Shown here one piece after another: positions 33,715-41,328 of a DNA stretch of 64,000 bases (the first letter of the stretch is position 1; each line of letters opens with the position of its first letter). The notes under the pieces were generated by a model. It was given only the letters and a program-made list of their open reading frames with translations. It was not told the origin of the DNA and did no database searches. Source of the stretch: an uncultured Bacteriovorax sp. GTDB taxonomy: Bacteria > Bdellovibrionota > Bacteriovoracia > Bacteriovoracales > Bacteriovoracaceae. The position numbers and the translations under genes are program-made. Location: contig CAMLMH010000001.1 of the NCBI GenBank assembly GCA_946481315.1, forward strand, positions 987,095 to 1,051,094, in the 5' to 3' direction.

Positions 33715-34216
33715 TTTTTTGATTTTTGAATCAGCTTCTACTTTTTCCAGCGAGGGGCAAGGCAATAGTCATAAAGATGAACATAAAAATGAGCATGCTA
33801 CTGAAAAAAAGGCAGATGTACATGCAGAGCATGGAGATGAGCATGGAGATGAGCATGGGGACGAACATGGGGATAAGCATGAAGAGCATGGCAAAGATTC
33901 CAATGAAAATGGGTTTAAACTTAATTCAGCAGCAATGAAAACTTTTGAAATAAAAATGGTTAAGATTGCTTCTCCACAAATCAAAATCTCAAAAAATGCA
34001 ATTTACAAAGGCCTTAACGAAGTCAATATCTACAGATTTCGTGATGGTCTATTCAAGAGAATAGATTTTAAGACTGTGTCTCAAGATATAAACGATTATC
34101 TTGTATCTTCATCTGATCTTAAAGTTGGAGATGAAGTTGTTGTTAACGGCATTGGCTTTTTAAGAATGGCCGAAATTGCAGCATCAGGTGGACTATCAGA
34201 CTCTCACTCACATTAA
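33692..34216 (+). CDS. Minimal periplasmic adaptor-like protein with His-rich metal-binding repeat
   Basis: 174 residues. Signal peptide (about 1-19), a His/Glu/Asp-rich segment with (HGDE)n repeats (about 46-66), then FKLNSAAMKTFEIKMVKI matching the first strand of CzcB-type adaptors. It jumps directly to the membrane-proximal C-terminal domain (KISKNAIYKGLNEVNIYRFRDGLFKRIDFKTV...LKVGDEVVVNGIGFL). The barrel-sandwich, hairpin and beta-barrel domains of a normal adaptor (about 370 residues) are absent. Ends SHSH. Located between TolC-like and RND genes, where the adaptor belongs. Confidence 0.8.
   Translation: MLKIILCSFLIFESASTFSSEGQGNSHKDEHKNEHATEKKADVHAEHGDEHGDEHGDEHGDKHEEHGKDSNENGFKLNSAAMKTFEIKMVKIASPQIKISKNAIYKGLNEVNIYRFRDGLFKRIDFKTVSQDINDYLVSSSDLKVGDEVVVNGIGFLRMAEIAASGGLSDSHSH
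33827..33886 (+). repeat. Tandem 12-bp repeat encoding His-rich segment
   Basis: Five units of the type GAGCATGGAGAT (33827, 33839, 33851, 33863, 33875), the first two identical and the rest with small changes, encoding EHGD units within the adaptor-like protein. The unit count may vary between strains. Confidence 0.85.
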
Positions 34217-34229
34217 TTAGGATGCATGT

Positions 34230-37200
34230 ATGTTAAATAAAATTATTCATTTCTCTGTTTTCAATAGATACACAGTACTATTGTTAACTTTAGTCGTGGC
34301 GATTGCAGGGTTCTATGCCTTTCAAAAGCTACCAATTGATGCTGTTCCAGATATCACGAATAATCAAGTTCAAGTAAATACGACAGTAGATGGACTTGCT
34401 CCTGAAGAAATTGAGCGAACAATCACTCAACCAGTAGAGTCTGCATTACGTGGAATTGCTGACGTTGAACATATTCGTTCAATAACAAGATTTGGACTTT
34501 CTCAAGTGACAATCGTTTTTAAAGATAAAGTCGATATTTATCGAGCACGCCAAGTTGTATCTGAAAGATTGCAAGGTGTTCAAGCAAACCTCCCTAAAGG
34601 TGCAACAGCGGAAATAGGCCCTATTTCTTCTGGTCTTGGTGAGATTTTTCAGTACGTCATCGATTTTGAAAAGCCAGCTCTTAAGCCAGAAGAGCGTCTA
34701 AAGCAGTTAATGGAGCTTAAAACCATTCAAGAATGGACAATTAAGCCCAGACTTCTGACTGTCGAAGGTGTTGCAGAAATTAATACGAGTGGTGGCTATG
34801 AAAAACAATTCCATATTATGCCAGATATCGAAAAGATGACTTCGTATAATATTCACTTTAATGACATTACAGCTGCTCTCGAAAAAGTGAATCGTAATGT
34901 TGGCGGAGGAAATGTTCAGCAAACTGCTGAACAATTTTTGATTCAAGGTATTGGTTTATTAAAAGACGAGAAAGCAATTTTAAATGTGCCTGTAAAAAAG
35001 CTTGAGTCATTAAAGGTCATAAGAATTAAGGATTTTGCAAAAGTCTCGCTCGGAAGAGAGATGAGAACAGGGAGTGCAACACTTAATGGTAGAGAAGCTG
35101 TTCTTGGAACGGCCATGATGCTCATCGGAGAAAATAGCAGAACAGTTGCTCTTAGGGTTGCAGAAAAAATTAAAGAAGTTGAAAAAAGTTTACCACCAGG
35201 AGTAAATCTTACTGTTGTCTATGATCGTTCAGTATTAGTAAATGCAACACTTGGTACAGTTGAACACAACTTACTAATGGGAGCGACTCTCGTTATTGTC
35301 ATTCTATTTTTACTATTAGGAAATGTTCGAGCAGCTATTATAACGGCATTTACAATACCTTTAACATTGCTTGCAACTTTTTTAATAATGAAGCCTCTAG
35401 GTTTATCTGGAAACTTAATGAGTTTAGGTGCGCTTGATTTTGGTATTATTGTCGATGGAACAGTCATTGTTCTTGATAATTGTGTTCGTTATATTCATGA
35501 ACTAAAACACAAGCTAGGCAGAAACTTATCAAAAGAAGAAGTCATGCAAGCTGTTTACGATGCAACTGTTGAAATTAGATTAGCAGCTGGATTTGGAGAA
35601 CTTATTGTTGTTGCCGTTTTCCTACCTGTTTTTGGTTTGACAGGAGTAGAAGGGAAAATGTTTCTACCTATGGCCATGACATTTGCAATAGCGGTATTTT
35701 GTGCACTTATTTTTTCATTTACAACAGCTCCAGCACTCGCATCGTTAATCTTAAAAGGAGATGCAGAAGAGAAAGAGCCGAAGTTTATGGAAATATTCAA
35801 GAACATGTATAAGCCTGTTCTTAATTTTTCTATTATGAATCCCGGAAAAATTATCGTTATTGCGATTTCAAGCGTCGTGATTGGTATAGGCTTGTTTTTT
35901 ACAAGAGGTTCTGAGTTTTTACCTCAATTAAGTGAAGGATCTTTTGCGTTTCATATGATTCGCCCAGTAAATATTAGCTTAGATCAATCTATTGCATTCC
36001 AAGAAAAAGCAGAGATTGTTTTGCGAACATTTCCTGAGGTCGAAAATGTGTTCTCTCGAATTGGAACGAGTGAAGTCGCAACAGACCCAATGGGAGTCAA
36101 TGTATCTGATACATATATAATGTTACATGATATCGAGAAATGGCCTAAGATTGATAATAAAAAGCAAACTTATGCCTCTCTAGTTCAAAGAATGATAACC
36201 AAACTTCAAGATGAAGTCCCTGGTCAAAACTATTTAGCCTCTCAACCAATTCAAATGCGATTTAATGAACTTCTTGAGGGAACTAGAGCCGATGTTGCAG
36301 TTAAAATCTTTGGGCCAGACTTAAAATTGTTAATGAATTATGCGAAAGAAACTAAAGAGATTATCGAGTCAGTAGAAGGGGCAGGAGATGTTGAAGAGGA
36401 TTTAGCAGGTACTTCGCCAGTATTAAAAATTATTCCTAAAGACGAAATATTAACAAGCATGGGCGCATCTTCAGGCGATGTGTTAGACACCGTAGAGATT
36501 GCTTTGGGTGGATATGAAGTAGGAACTTTATACGAAAATGAGAAAAAATATCCAATCATGGTTAAGCTAAGTGAAGAGCAGAGAAGTGATCTTGATGTAA
36601 TTAAAAAGCTTCCAATCGGAATTTCAGAATCACTAACTGTTCCTATGGAAAAAGTTGCTACTAGTGAATTTGCTGAAACATTTGGAAGTATTACACGAGA
36701 AGAGTCAAATCGTCGTTCTGCCGTACTAGTCAACCTTAGAGGAAGAGATACTGAAAGTTTTGTTAAAGAGGCTCGCGATCTAGTAAATGAAAAAATTAAA
36801 TTACCCCAAGGTTACTTTTTCAAGTGGGGTGGTAATTTTGAAAACTTAGAACTTGCTAAAAATCGCTTACTGCTTTTAACTCCCATCGCTTTAATTCTCG
36901 TACTAATGATGATCTATGCAGCTTTTGGAAATATGAAGGAGACGGCGCTCGTATTTTCATGTGTACCAATGGCTTTAGTTGGAGGTGTAGTTAGTTTAAT
37001 TCTGAATGATTTACCTTTTAGTATTTCAGCAGGAGTAGGCTTCATTGCACTTTCAGGTATTGCAGTTTTGAATGGAGTTGTTTTAGTTAATTTTTTCAAC
37101 CAGCTGAAGGAGCAAGGTATTCAAGGAATAGAAATTTTAAAACAAGGAGCCATGGTCAGACTTAGGCCTGTTTTAATGACTGCACTTGTCGCCGTTTTTG

Positions 37201-37358
37201 GATTTTTACCAATGATGTTATCGAGTGGAATAGGTTCCGAAGTTCAAAAACCATTAGCGAGTGTTGTTATCGGTGGGATTATTTCTTCAACGTTACTTAC
37301 GTTGGTTGTAATTCCTTCGTTATATGGAAAGTTAATATTAAAAATTAAAACTTATTAA
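34230..37358 (+). CDS. Heavy-metal RND efflux pump (HME, CzcA-like)
   Basis: 1042 residues with the twelve-TM RND layout. N-terminal KLPIDAVPDITNNQVQVNT and PVESALRGIADVEHIRS are HME-RND signatures. TM4 carries SLGALDFGIIVDGTVIVLDN (about 400-420), which matches CzcA GALDFGLIVDGAVIIVEN; the Glu of CzcA is Asp here. This points to divalent cations such as Zn, Co or Cd rather than Cu/Ag. Periplasmic KMTSYNIHFNDITAALEKVNRNVGGG is also CzcA-like. Third gene of the island efflux operon. Confidence 0.93.
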   Translation: MLNKIIHFSVFNRYTVLLLTLVVAIAGFYAFQKLPIDAVPDITNNQVQVNTTVDGLAPEEIERTITQPVESALRGIADVEHIRSITRFGLSQVTIVFKDKVDIYRARQVVSERLQGVQANLPKGATAEIGPISSGLGEIFQYVIDFEKPALKPEERLKQLMELKTIQEWTIKPRLLTVEGVAEINTSGGYEKQFHIMPDIEKMTSYNIHFNDITAALEKVNRNVGGGNVQQTAEQFLIQGIGLLKDEKAILNVPVKKLESLKVIRIKDFAKVSLGREMRTGSATLNGREAVLGTAMMLIGENSRTVALRVAEKIKEVEKSLPPGVNLTVVYDRSVLVNATLGTVEHNLLMGATLVIVILFLLLGNVRAAIITAFTIPLTLLATFLIMKPLGLSGNLMSLGALDFGIIVDGTVIVLDNCVRYIHELKHKLGRNLSKEEVMQAVYDATVEIRLAAGFGELIVVAVFLPVFGLTGVEGKMFLPMAMTFAIAVFCALIFSFTTAPALASLILKGDAEEKEPKFMEIFKNMYKPVLNFSIMNPGKIIVIAISSVVIGIGLFFTRGSEFLPQLSEGSFAFHMIRPVNISLDQSIAFQEKAEIVLRTFPEVENVFSRIGTSEVATDPMGVNVSDTYIMLHDIEKWPKIDNKKQTYASLVQRMITKLQDEVPGQNYLASQPIQMRFNELLEGTRADVAVKIFGPDLKLLMNYAKETKEIIESVEGAGDVEEDLAGTSPVLKIIPKDEILTSMGASSGDVLDTVEIALGGYEVGTLYENEKKYPIMVKLSEEQRSDLDVIKKLPIGISESLTVPMEKVATSEFAETFGSITREESNRRSAVLVNLRGRDTESFVKEARDLVNEKIKLPQGYFFKWGGNFENLELAKNRLLLLTPIALILVLMMIYAAFGNMKETALVFSCVPMALVGGVVSLILNDLPFSISAGVGFIALSGIAVLNGVVLVNFFNQLKEQGIQGIEILKQGAMVRLRPVLMTALVAVFGFLPMMLSSGIGSEVQKPLASVVIGGIISSTLLTLVVIPSLYGKLILKIKTY

Positions 37359-37373
37359 AGTTTAGGGGATTTT

Positions 37374-37526
37374 GTGAAAAATATATTAATACTTATTGGT
37401 TTATTAATAATGGTCTCAGGCTGTAGTAGCAGTGTTCAATCAAATCGAAATATTAAAGAACAATCGACTGTCGTGAGTTTTAAAAACTCTTTTGATGCAC
37501 GAATGTTAAAAAAATCTTCATATTAG
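37374..37526 (+). CDS. Very small lipoprotein
   Basis: 50 residues from GTG 37374, 15 bases after the RND stop, preceded by TTAGGGGATTTT. VKNILILIGLLIMVSGCSSS has a lipobox (VSGC). The remainder is short and polar (VQSNRNIKEQSTVVSFKNSF). Probably the last gene of the efflux operon; function unknown. Confidence 0.6.
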   Translation: MKNILILIGLLIMVSGCSSSVQSNRNIKEQSTVVSFKNSFDARMLKKSSY

Positions 37527-37613
37527 GTTTTTGGATTGAAAAGTGAAATTGTATAGGTTCATACAAAATAGGTTAGTGTGTGCCATTTTAAAAATATCTT
37601 TTAAAGGAAAGTT

Positions 37614-37922
37614 ATGAAAAAAATTATTATGTTGTTTTTGTTAAGCTTATTATTTGTTTCTTGTGCAACTGTAAAGGTTGAGCCAAGAGGTGAAATCACT
37701 AAAATCATTTCAGCAACAGAAGCAGTAGTTAGTTACCCAGAAGTTAATTTAAATGTTGGAGATAAAGTCAGATTATTCAGAGTTTCATGGATGATGAGAG
37801 CAAGAAAAGAATCGTTGAAAATGGAAGGAATGATTACGAAAAAGCTAGGGCCAGATTTATATGAAATTAAATTTGATGGTACTAGCGACATTGGCGATGA
37901 GAATATTGTAAGAAAAATTTAA
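37614..37922 (+). CDS. Small lipoprotein
   Basis: 102 residues; MKKIIMLFLLSLLFVSCATVKVEPRG has lipobox FVSC. The mature part is a compact beta domain (ITKIISATEAVVSYPEVNLNVGDKVRLFRV ... KKLGPDLYEIKFDGT), similar in layout to the neighbouring secreted protein at 37961, which also has a GDKVKIIR block. ATG follows AAAGGAAAGTT. No family recognised. Confidence 0.7.
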   Translation: MKKIIMLFLLSLLFVSCATVKVEPRGEITKIISATEAVVSYPEVNLNVGDKVRLFRVSWMMRARKESLKMEGMITKKLGPDLYEIKFDGTSDIGDENIVRKI

Positions 37923-37960
37923 TCAACAGCTCTTGAATAGCGCATTTTAAAGGAGTGTTT

Positions 37961-38452
37961 ATGTACAAGATTATTGGATTGATTCTGGCTTTTTCAAGTT
38001 TTAACGCATTTTCTTTTGAGCATGTGTCTGACGTACTACCAAGTGGTAAAATTATTATTTGTAAAAACTCAGATCAGGAAAGAAAAGGTGACATTGTAGA
38101 AAATTACAGATTAAAAAATCCTTCGAACAGATTTGATAAATCAATGGTAAAGGTAAGTGAATTCAAGCTTCCAGCAATTGGGGACAAGGTTAAAATTATT
38201 CGTTCTAACTTGGTCAGAAAGAATAAGATTGAATCAAATTTTGTGAATACAGAAGTCGGAGATGCTGTCGTCGTCGAGGCAAATTTAAATAATGAGTTAA
38301 GAACAAAAATAACTTATCCGTTTAGAGGAATTCATGAAGAAGCACAGGTCGCATTTACACCTGAAGAAATTGAAAGGGTAAAAAATGATTGTATTGTTGC
38401 TTCGCCAGTTGGCAATGCAAAAATTCAAAATCGTGATTTAGTAAAATTTTAA
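37961..38452 (+). CDS. Secreted protein of unknown function
   Basis: 163 residues from ATG 37961, preceded by AAAGGAGTGTTT. Signal peptide MYKIIGLILAFSSFNAFS. The mature region has VSEFKLPAIGDKVKIIRSNLVRKN and VGDAVVVEANLNNE, suggesting a beta barrel like the upstream lipoprotein. Two Cys (IIICKN, NDCIVAS). Followed by an intrinsic terminator, so it ends this transcription unit. Confidence 0.65.
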   Translation: MYKIIGLILAFSSFNAFSFEHVSDVLPSGKIIICKNSDQERKGDIVENYRLKNPSNRFDKSMVKVSEFKLPAIGDKVKIIRSNLVRKNKIESNFVNTEVGDAVVVEANLNNELRTKITYPFRGIHEEAQVAFTPEEIERVKNDCIVASPVGNAKIQNRDLVKF

Positions 38453-38464
38453 TAATCTGAAAGT

Positions 38465-38493
38465 GGGTGCTAAGTTCATGATTTGGCACCCTT
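38465..38493 (+). terminator. Intrinsic terminator
   Basis: Stem GGGTGCTAA(G) ... TTTGGCACCC with a GC-rich base pairing GGGTGC/GCACCC, followed by TTTC, 12 bases after the secreted gene. Confidence 0.7.
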
Positions 38494-38529
38494 TCATTCT
38501 ATCGCCAGTCGAAACAAATAATAACTTCG

Positions 38530-38811
38530 TTAGCCCCCTGTACCGTCTCCACCAACGCGAACAGCGGCACGAACTTGAGGTGCCAGGATTAGTTTCTTTG
38601 ATAAGTTGATTTTCTTAACTTCTTGGCCTTCAACTTTTGAACCATTTTTTAAAGTTAGGTAATCAATTTGGTCTTCTAAGTAAACAACTGAGCTTAAGTC
38701 TGAATTATAAAGAGTTGAACCATCTTCAAGGATGATTGATTGAATATTTGTCGTAGAGGCCATCAGGGATGAACTTACTACTAAAAAAGATAAGATAAGA
38801 ATGCTTCTCAT
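38530..38811 (-). CDS. Small secreted peptide precursor-like protein coupled to a regulator
   Basis: 93 residues; signal peptide MRSILILSFLVVSSSLMA, a polar middle (IQSIILEDGSTLYNSDLSSVVYLEDQIDYLTLKNGSKVEGQEVKKINL) and a glycine-rich end (AAVRVGGDGTGG). The start overlaps the stop of the regulator-like gene by four bases (ATGA). Size, secretion signal, Gly-rich tail and tight coupling to a regulator-like gene resemble peptide-signal cassettes, but no homology is recognised. Confidence 0.6.
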   Translation of the reverse strand: MRSILILSFLVVSSSLMASTTNIQSIILEDGSTLYNSDLSSVVYLEDQIDYLTLKNGSKVEGQEVKKINLSKKLILAPQVRAAVRVGGDGTGG

Positions 38812-39365
38812 TGCACCACCTCTGCTGATTCAGGTCTATAAGTCAAAAAAGTACTAGAAACGGTCGCACTATAGACTTTTATATTGCCCCTGTACACTGG
38901 GTTATTAAAGACAGCATCTTTTCTTTCGTTGTAGTGTCTTTGTTGTAATAATTTTAGGGCCTTAAGTCCATCTTTGTTAATACTTTCTGTCTGCAGAGAT
39001 AGCCAATTATTAATATTTCCCGCCTCATTCAGACGATAATATTTCAAGGCATGCTCAACCCTTCTTTTACCATCGGCCAAGGTAAGCTTGTAGTTTTCAA
39101 TATTTCCTAAGTATCTATCTCTTCCGTCTTTTCTAACAACCCCTTTATCTAGAAGGACTAGGAGACGCTCTAAACCTCTTTTACCAAATTCATCAGAAAT
39201 TTCTCTTTCAGTAACTCCACTTGATGTATAGGCCATACTTACAATGGCAAAGTAGTCTTCACTAACGAAGAACTCACGATCAAATTCATTAATTAGTTCA
39301 TACTCAGAGTTGTGCGAGTTATTGGCAACGATAAGCCTTGCAATATCAGGGTGGAAATCGTTCAT
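38808..39365 (-). CDS. Regulator-like protein missing its N-terminus (possible pseudogene)
   Basis: 185 residues from ATG 39365, but the same frame continues upstream for 45 codons to 39500 with no start codon. It encodes KRTGVPETTLRRIL and EAAIKILQRLGFEREL, which read as a helix-turn-helix. A stop (39501-39503) and a 13-bp hairpin lie where the gene should begin. The remaining body (SEDYFAIVSMAYTSSGVTEREISDEFGKRGLERLLVLLDKG...) is winged-helix-like and loosely recalls the C-terminal part of TIGR02147/DUF4423 regulators. It was probably truncated by island rearrangement. Confidence 0.55.
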   Translation of the reverse strand: MNDFHPDIARLIVANNSHNSEYELINEFDREFFVSEDYFAIVSMAYTSSGVTEREISDEFGKRGLERLLVLLDKGVVRKDGRDRYLGNIENYKLTLADGKRRVEHALKYYRLNEAGNINNWLSLQTESINKDGLKALKLLQQRHYNERKDAVFNNPVYRGNIKVYSATVSSTFLTYRPESAEVVQ

Positions 39366-39508
39366 ATAGTTATAAAGTTCTCTTTCGAATCCAAGTCTTT
39401 GTAGGATTTTAATAGCTGCTTCTGGTTGTGGGTTACCTTTTAATTGAAGAATTCTTCTTAATGTAGTTTCAGGAACACCAGTACGCTTGATTTCGTGATA
39501 TTAAGTTT

Positions 39509-39540
39509 ATTCTTTCAGGGAGTTAAATCCCTGAAAGAAT
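39509..39540. terminator. 13-bp perfect hairpin at the broken 5' end of the regulator-like gene
   Basis: ATTCTTTCAGGGA (39509-39521) / TCCCTGAAAGAAT (39528-39540) with a GTTAAA loop. No clear T-run follows on either strand, so a terminator or the end of a lost element are both possible. Confidence 0.5.
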
Positions 39541-39609
39541 TACATAGCTACACCTAAATTATTGATAATTTATGAGTATTGAAGCATAATTAAAAGAAAG
39601 AGGTTCATT

Positions 39610-39816
39610 ATGACAGATAGCAAAAATACTAATCTAAAATCAGAGAGTGAATCTAAGTCTAAAAAAATCATTGTTACTCAAAATAGCGTAAGGGTTAACT
39701 TAACACCTGAAGAACTACTAGAGCAAGAATACGCTGAAAATGTTGAAGAAATTCTCAATCAAACGGTACTTATAAGGCCAGATCTTGAAAAGGCTGCATC
39801 TGGAGCACGTACTTGA
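39610..39816 (+). CDS. Small hydrophilic protein of unknown function
   Basis: 68 residues, strongly charged, no signal peptide, with a Ser/Lys-rich start (SESESKSKKIIVTQNSVRVNLTPEELLEQEYAENVEEIL). ATG follows AAAGAGGTTC. Its stop overlaps the TTG start of the membrane protein gene (TTGA), so the two are likely translationally coupled. No family recognised. Confidence 0.55.
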   Translation: MTDSKNTNLKSESESKSKKIIVTQNSVRVNLTPEELLEQEYAENVEEILNQTVLIRPDLEKAASGART

Positions 39817-40568
39817 ACCCATTCCTAATAGTCCTTTCTGTAAGTGGTTTTATTACATTAAAAATTTATAATTACCGCACAAAAAATTATCATCAACATA
39901 CAGATGGTTGGTTATTGATTTTTAATACTTTATGGATCGGCTTAGTAAATCAAATTTTACCATTACTTATAAGCTCTTATTTGTTTTCTACAAGTACATT
40001 TAGTTTTGATTTTAATTACTTTTTCGTACCAGCAGTATTAAGTATAAAATCAATGAGCATTCATTTAATTTTTACACTATTATCCAGTGTCTTTTTTGGA
40101 TATTTGTTTTCAACACAATGTGCTCAGAAGTTAATAAATCAGATGAAGACAAAGCTTACAGTAGATGAAAATCCAAAAAATCCACTTGGATCAATTGCAG
40201 AAGGATTAAATGGCCTCGTTAATAAGCGAGTGATGCTTAATTTAAAGTCAGGAAAAGTTTATGTAGGCCGGTTAGTTGATATCGATGTTAATGAAAGAGC
40301 ATTGTATGAAAATCGTGGTGTCGAAATTTTTCCAATAAAAAGTGGATTTAGAGATGATCAAAAAAATGTTCAATACACCACATTGTATATATTTCCTAAG
40401 TCCAATGATAAAGTAATTCCTAAAAATATTCATATCAAGCTTGGTGAAATTGAAACATTTGCTGAATTTGATCAAGAACTTGAATTTCAATTTAAAGAGA
40501 GACAAATAGAGTTCATCAAAGAGAAAGATGAAAGTTTGTCGATAAAAGCTGATCCAGAAATGTTATGA
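39813..40568 (+). CDS. Membrane protein with C-terminal cytoplasmic domain (DUF6338-like)
   Basis: 251 residues from TTG 39813. Three to four N-terminal TMs within residues 1-108, then a soluble region. The block LVNKRVMLNLKSGKVYVGRLVDIDVNERALYENRGVEIFPI resembles the small beta-barrel segment of DUF6338 proteins. The acidic, Lys-rich tail (FAEFDQELEFQFKERQIEFIKEKDE) is helical. Last gene before the right island repeat. Function unknown; family assignment is tentative. Confidence 0.5.
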   Translation: MNPFLIVLSVSGFITLKIYNYRTKNYHQHTDGWLLIFNTLWIGLVNQILPLLISSYLFSTSTFSFDFNYFFVPAVLSIKSMSIHLIFTLLSSVFFGYLFSTQCAQKLINQMKTKLTVDENPKNPLGSIAEGLNGLVNKRVMLNLKSGKVYVGRLVDIDVNERALYENRGVEIFPIKSGFRDDQKNVQYTTLYIFPKSNDKVIPKNIHIKLGEIETFAEFDQELEFQFKERQIEFIKEKDESLSIKADPEML

Positions 40569-40649
40569 AAATCTCTTCTCGTCTCTGTAGTTAGCTATAT
40601 TTGGCTACTTAAATGAATAAGTACTAGAAATTTAAACAATATGGTCTAA

Positions 40650-40663
40650 TCCACCATTTTTCT
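40650..40663 (+). repeat. Right direct repeat of genomic island (attR-like)
   Basis: TCCACCATTTTTCT, identical to 29463-29476 at the tRNA-Ala 3' end. The surrounding bases differ, so only the CCA-proximal core is duplicated. Host-like composition resumes to the right. The 40569-40740 stretch holds no gene. Confidence 0.75.
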
Positions 40664-40740
40664 TCAAAATAACTTACAAAAATCCGTTAGAGAGAAAAAA
40701 AAATTGACGGGGAATCCAAGGTCCTGGCTTCCCCCAATAC

Positions 40741-41307
40741 TTAAATCTTTTTAGCTTTTAATGGGCTTTCGTTAGCTCGAGGAATCCGGACTTCGTGTTC
40801 ATTAAAATTTCCGGCCTCAGCGCCTGAGTGACAGGCCAGGCAATTGGCCTTGCTGCCAATGGCTTTTCTTTTATAAACGTCGGCCCTGATCTCATCATGC
40901 TTTCTTATAAAATAACTCGTCTCACTGATACGCAACGGAGTATCGGATTTACTGATGGAAGAAAGAATTTTTCTACCACGTCTTGAATAAGATCGATCTG
41001 AACTATTTTTAACCAAAAAATCCTGGATGTCTTTTCTGGTCTTTTCATCTAGGCTCGCGTCTTCACCAAAGTGTTTATCCAGTGTACCCATCATTTTAAT
41101 CCACGATCTCTCGGGTAATAACCCCGGAAGATAGGCCATATGACAACTGGTGCATTCCGTTTTAAATTTAGTATTCATCACAATCGGTGTGCTGATTCTT
41201 CTTCGGCGCTCACGGAATTCTCCCTTATCTTCATCGTCATCCGTCCATCCTTTGATGGCGAAAGTTATACTGAGTACACAGAGAACTAATATTATATTTT
41301 TTTTCAT
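40741..41307 (-). CDS. Secreted dihaem cytochrome c
   Basis: 188 residues; signal peptide (MKKNIILVLCVLSITFAIKGWT). Two CxxCH haem sites: TECTSCHMAYLPGLLPERSW and ANCLACHSGAEAGNF. The GLLPxRSWxxMMGxLxxHFGEDASLD block is the signature of the dihaem cytochrome c (DHC) family that pairs with cytochrome b561 and DUF1924 proteins. Periplasmic electron carrier, last gene of the three-gene operon. Confidence 0.9.
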   Translation of the reverse strand: MKKNIILVLCVLSITFAIKGWTDDDEDKGEFRERRRRISTPIVMNTKFKTECTSCHMAYLPGLLPERSWIKMMGTLDKHFGEDASLDEKTRKDIQDFLVKNSSDRSYSRRGRKILSSISKSDTPLRISETSYFIRKHDEIRADVYKRKAIGSKANCLACHSGAEAGNFNEHEVRIPRANESPLKAKKI

Positions 41308-41328
41308 TTTCTTCTCCTTCGAAATTAC

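Larger units (their letters stand above)
29463..40663 (+). mobile_element. tRNA-Ala-integrated genomic island carrying metal-resistance genes
   Basis: About 11.2 kb between the two copies of TCCACCATTTTTCT. The DNA inside is visibly more AT-rich and uses more A/T-ending codons than either flank. Cargo: two-HTH regulator, DUF3703, MerR, CDF transporter, HME-RND efflux operon, small lipoproteins, a coupled truncated regulator and secreted peptide, and a membrane protein pair. No intact integrase, transposase or replication gene is visible, so it is either non-autonomous or immobilised. Boundaries rest on the repeat, the tRNA position and the composition shift. Confidence 0.75.

Noticed and set aside
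33827..33886. Possible CRISPR-like or satellite repeat
   Set aside because: Units are contiguous 12-mers in frame inside a gene with no spacers; coding tandem repeat instead.
34707..35125. Minus-strand open frames inside the island RND gene
   Set aside because: Antisense shadows of a well-supported 1042-residue coding frame.
37549..37566. TTGTAT/ATACAA six-base inverted repeat upstream of the lipoprotein at 37614
   Set aside because: Short, AT-rich and without a T-tract or promoter geometry; could occur by chance in this AT-rich DNA.
29530..40650. Integrase or transposase expected inside the island
   Set aside because: None found on either strand; only regulators, transport and small envelope proteins are present.
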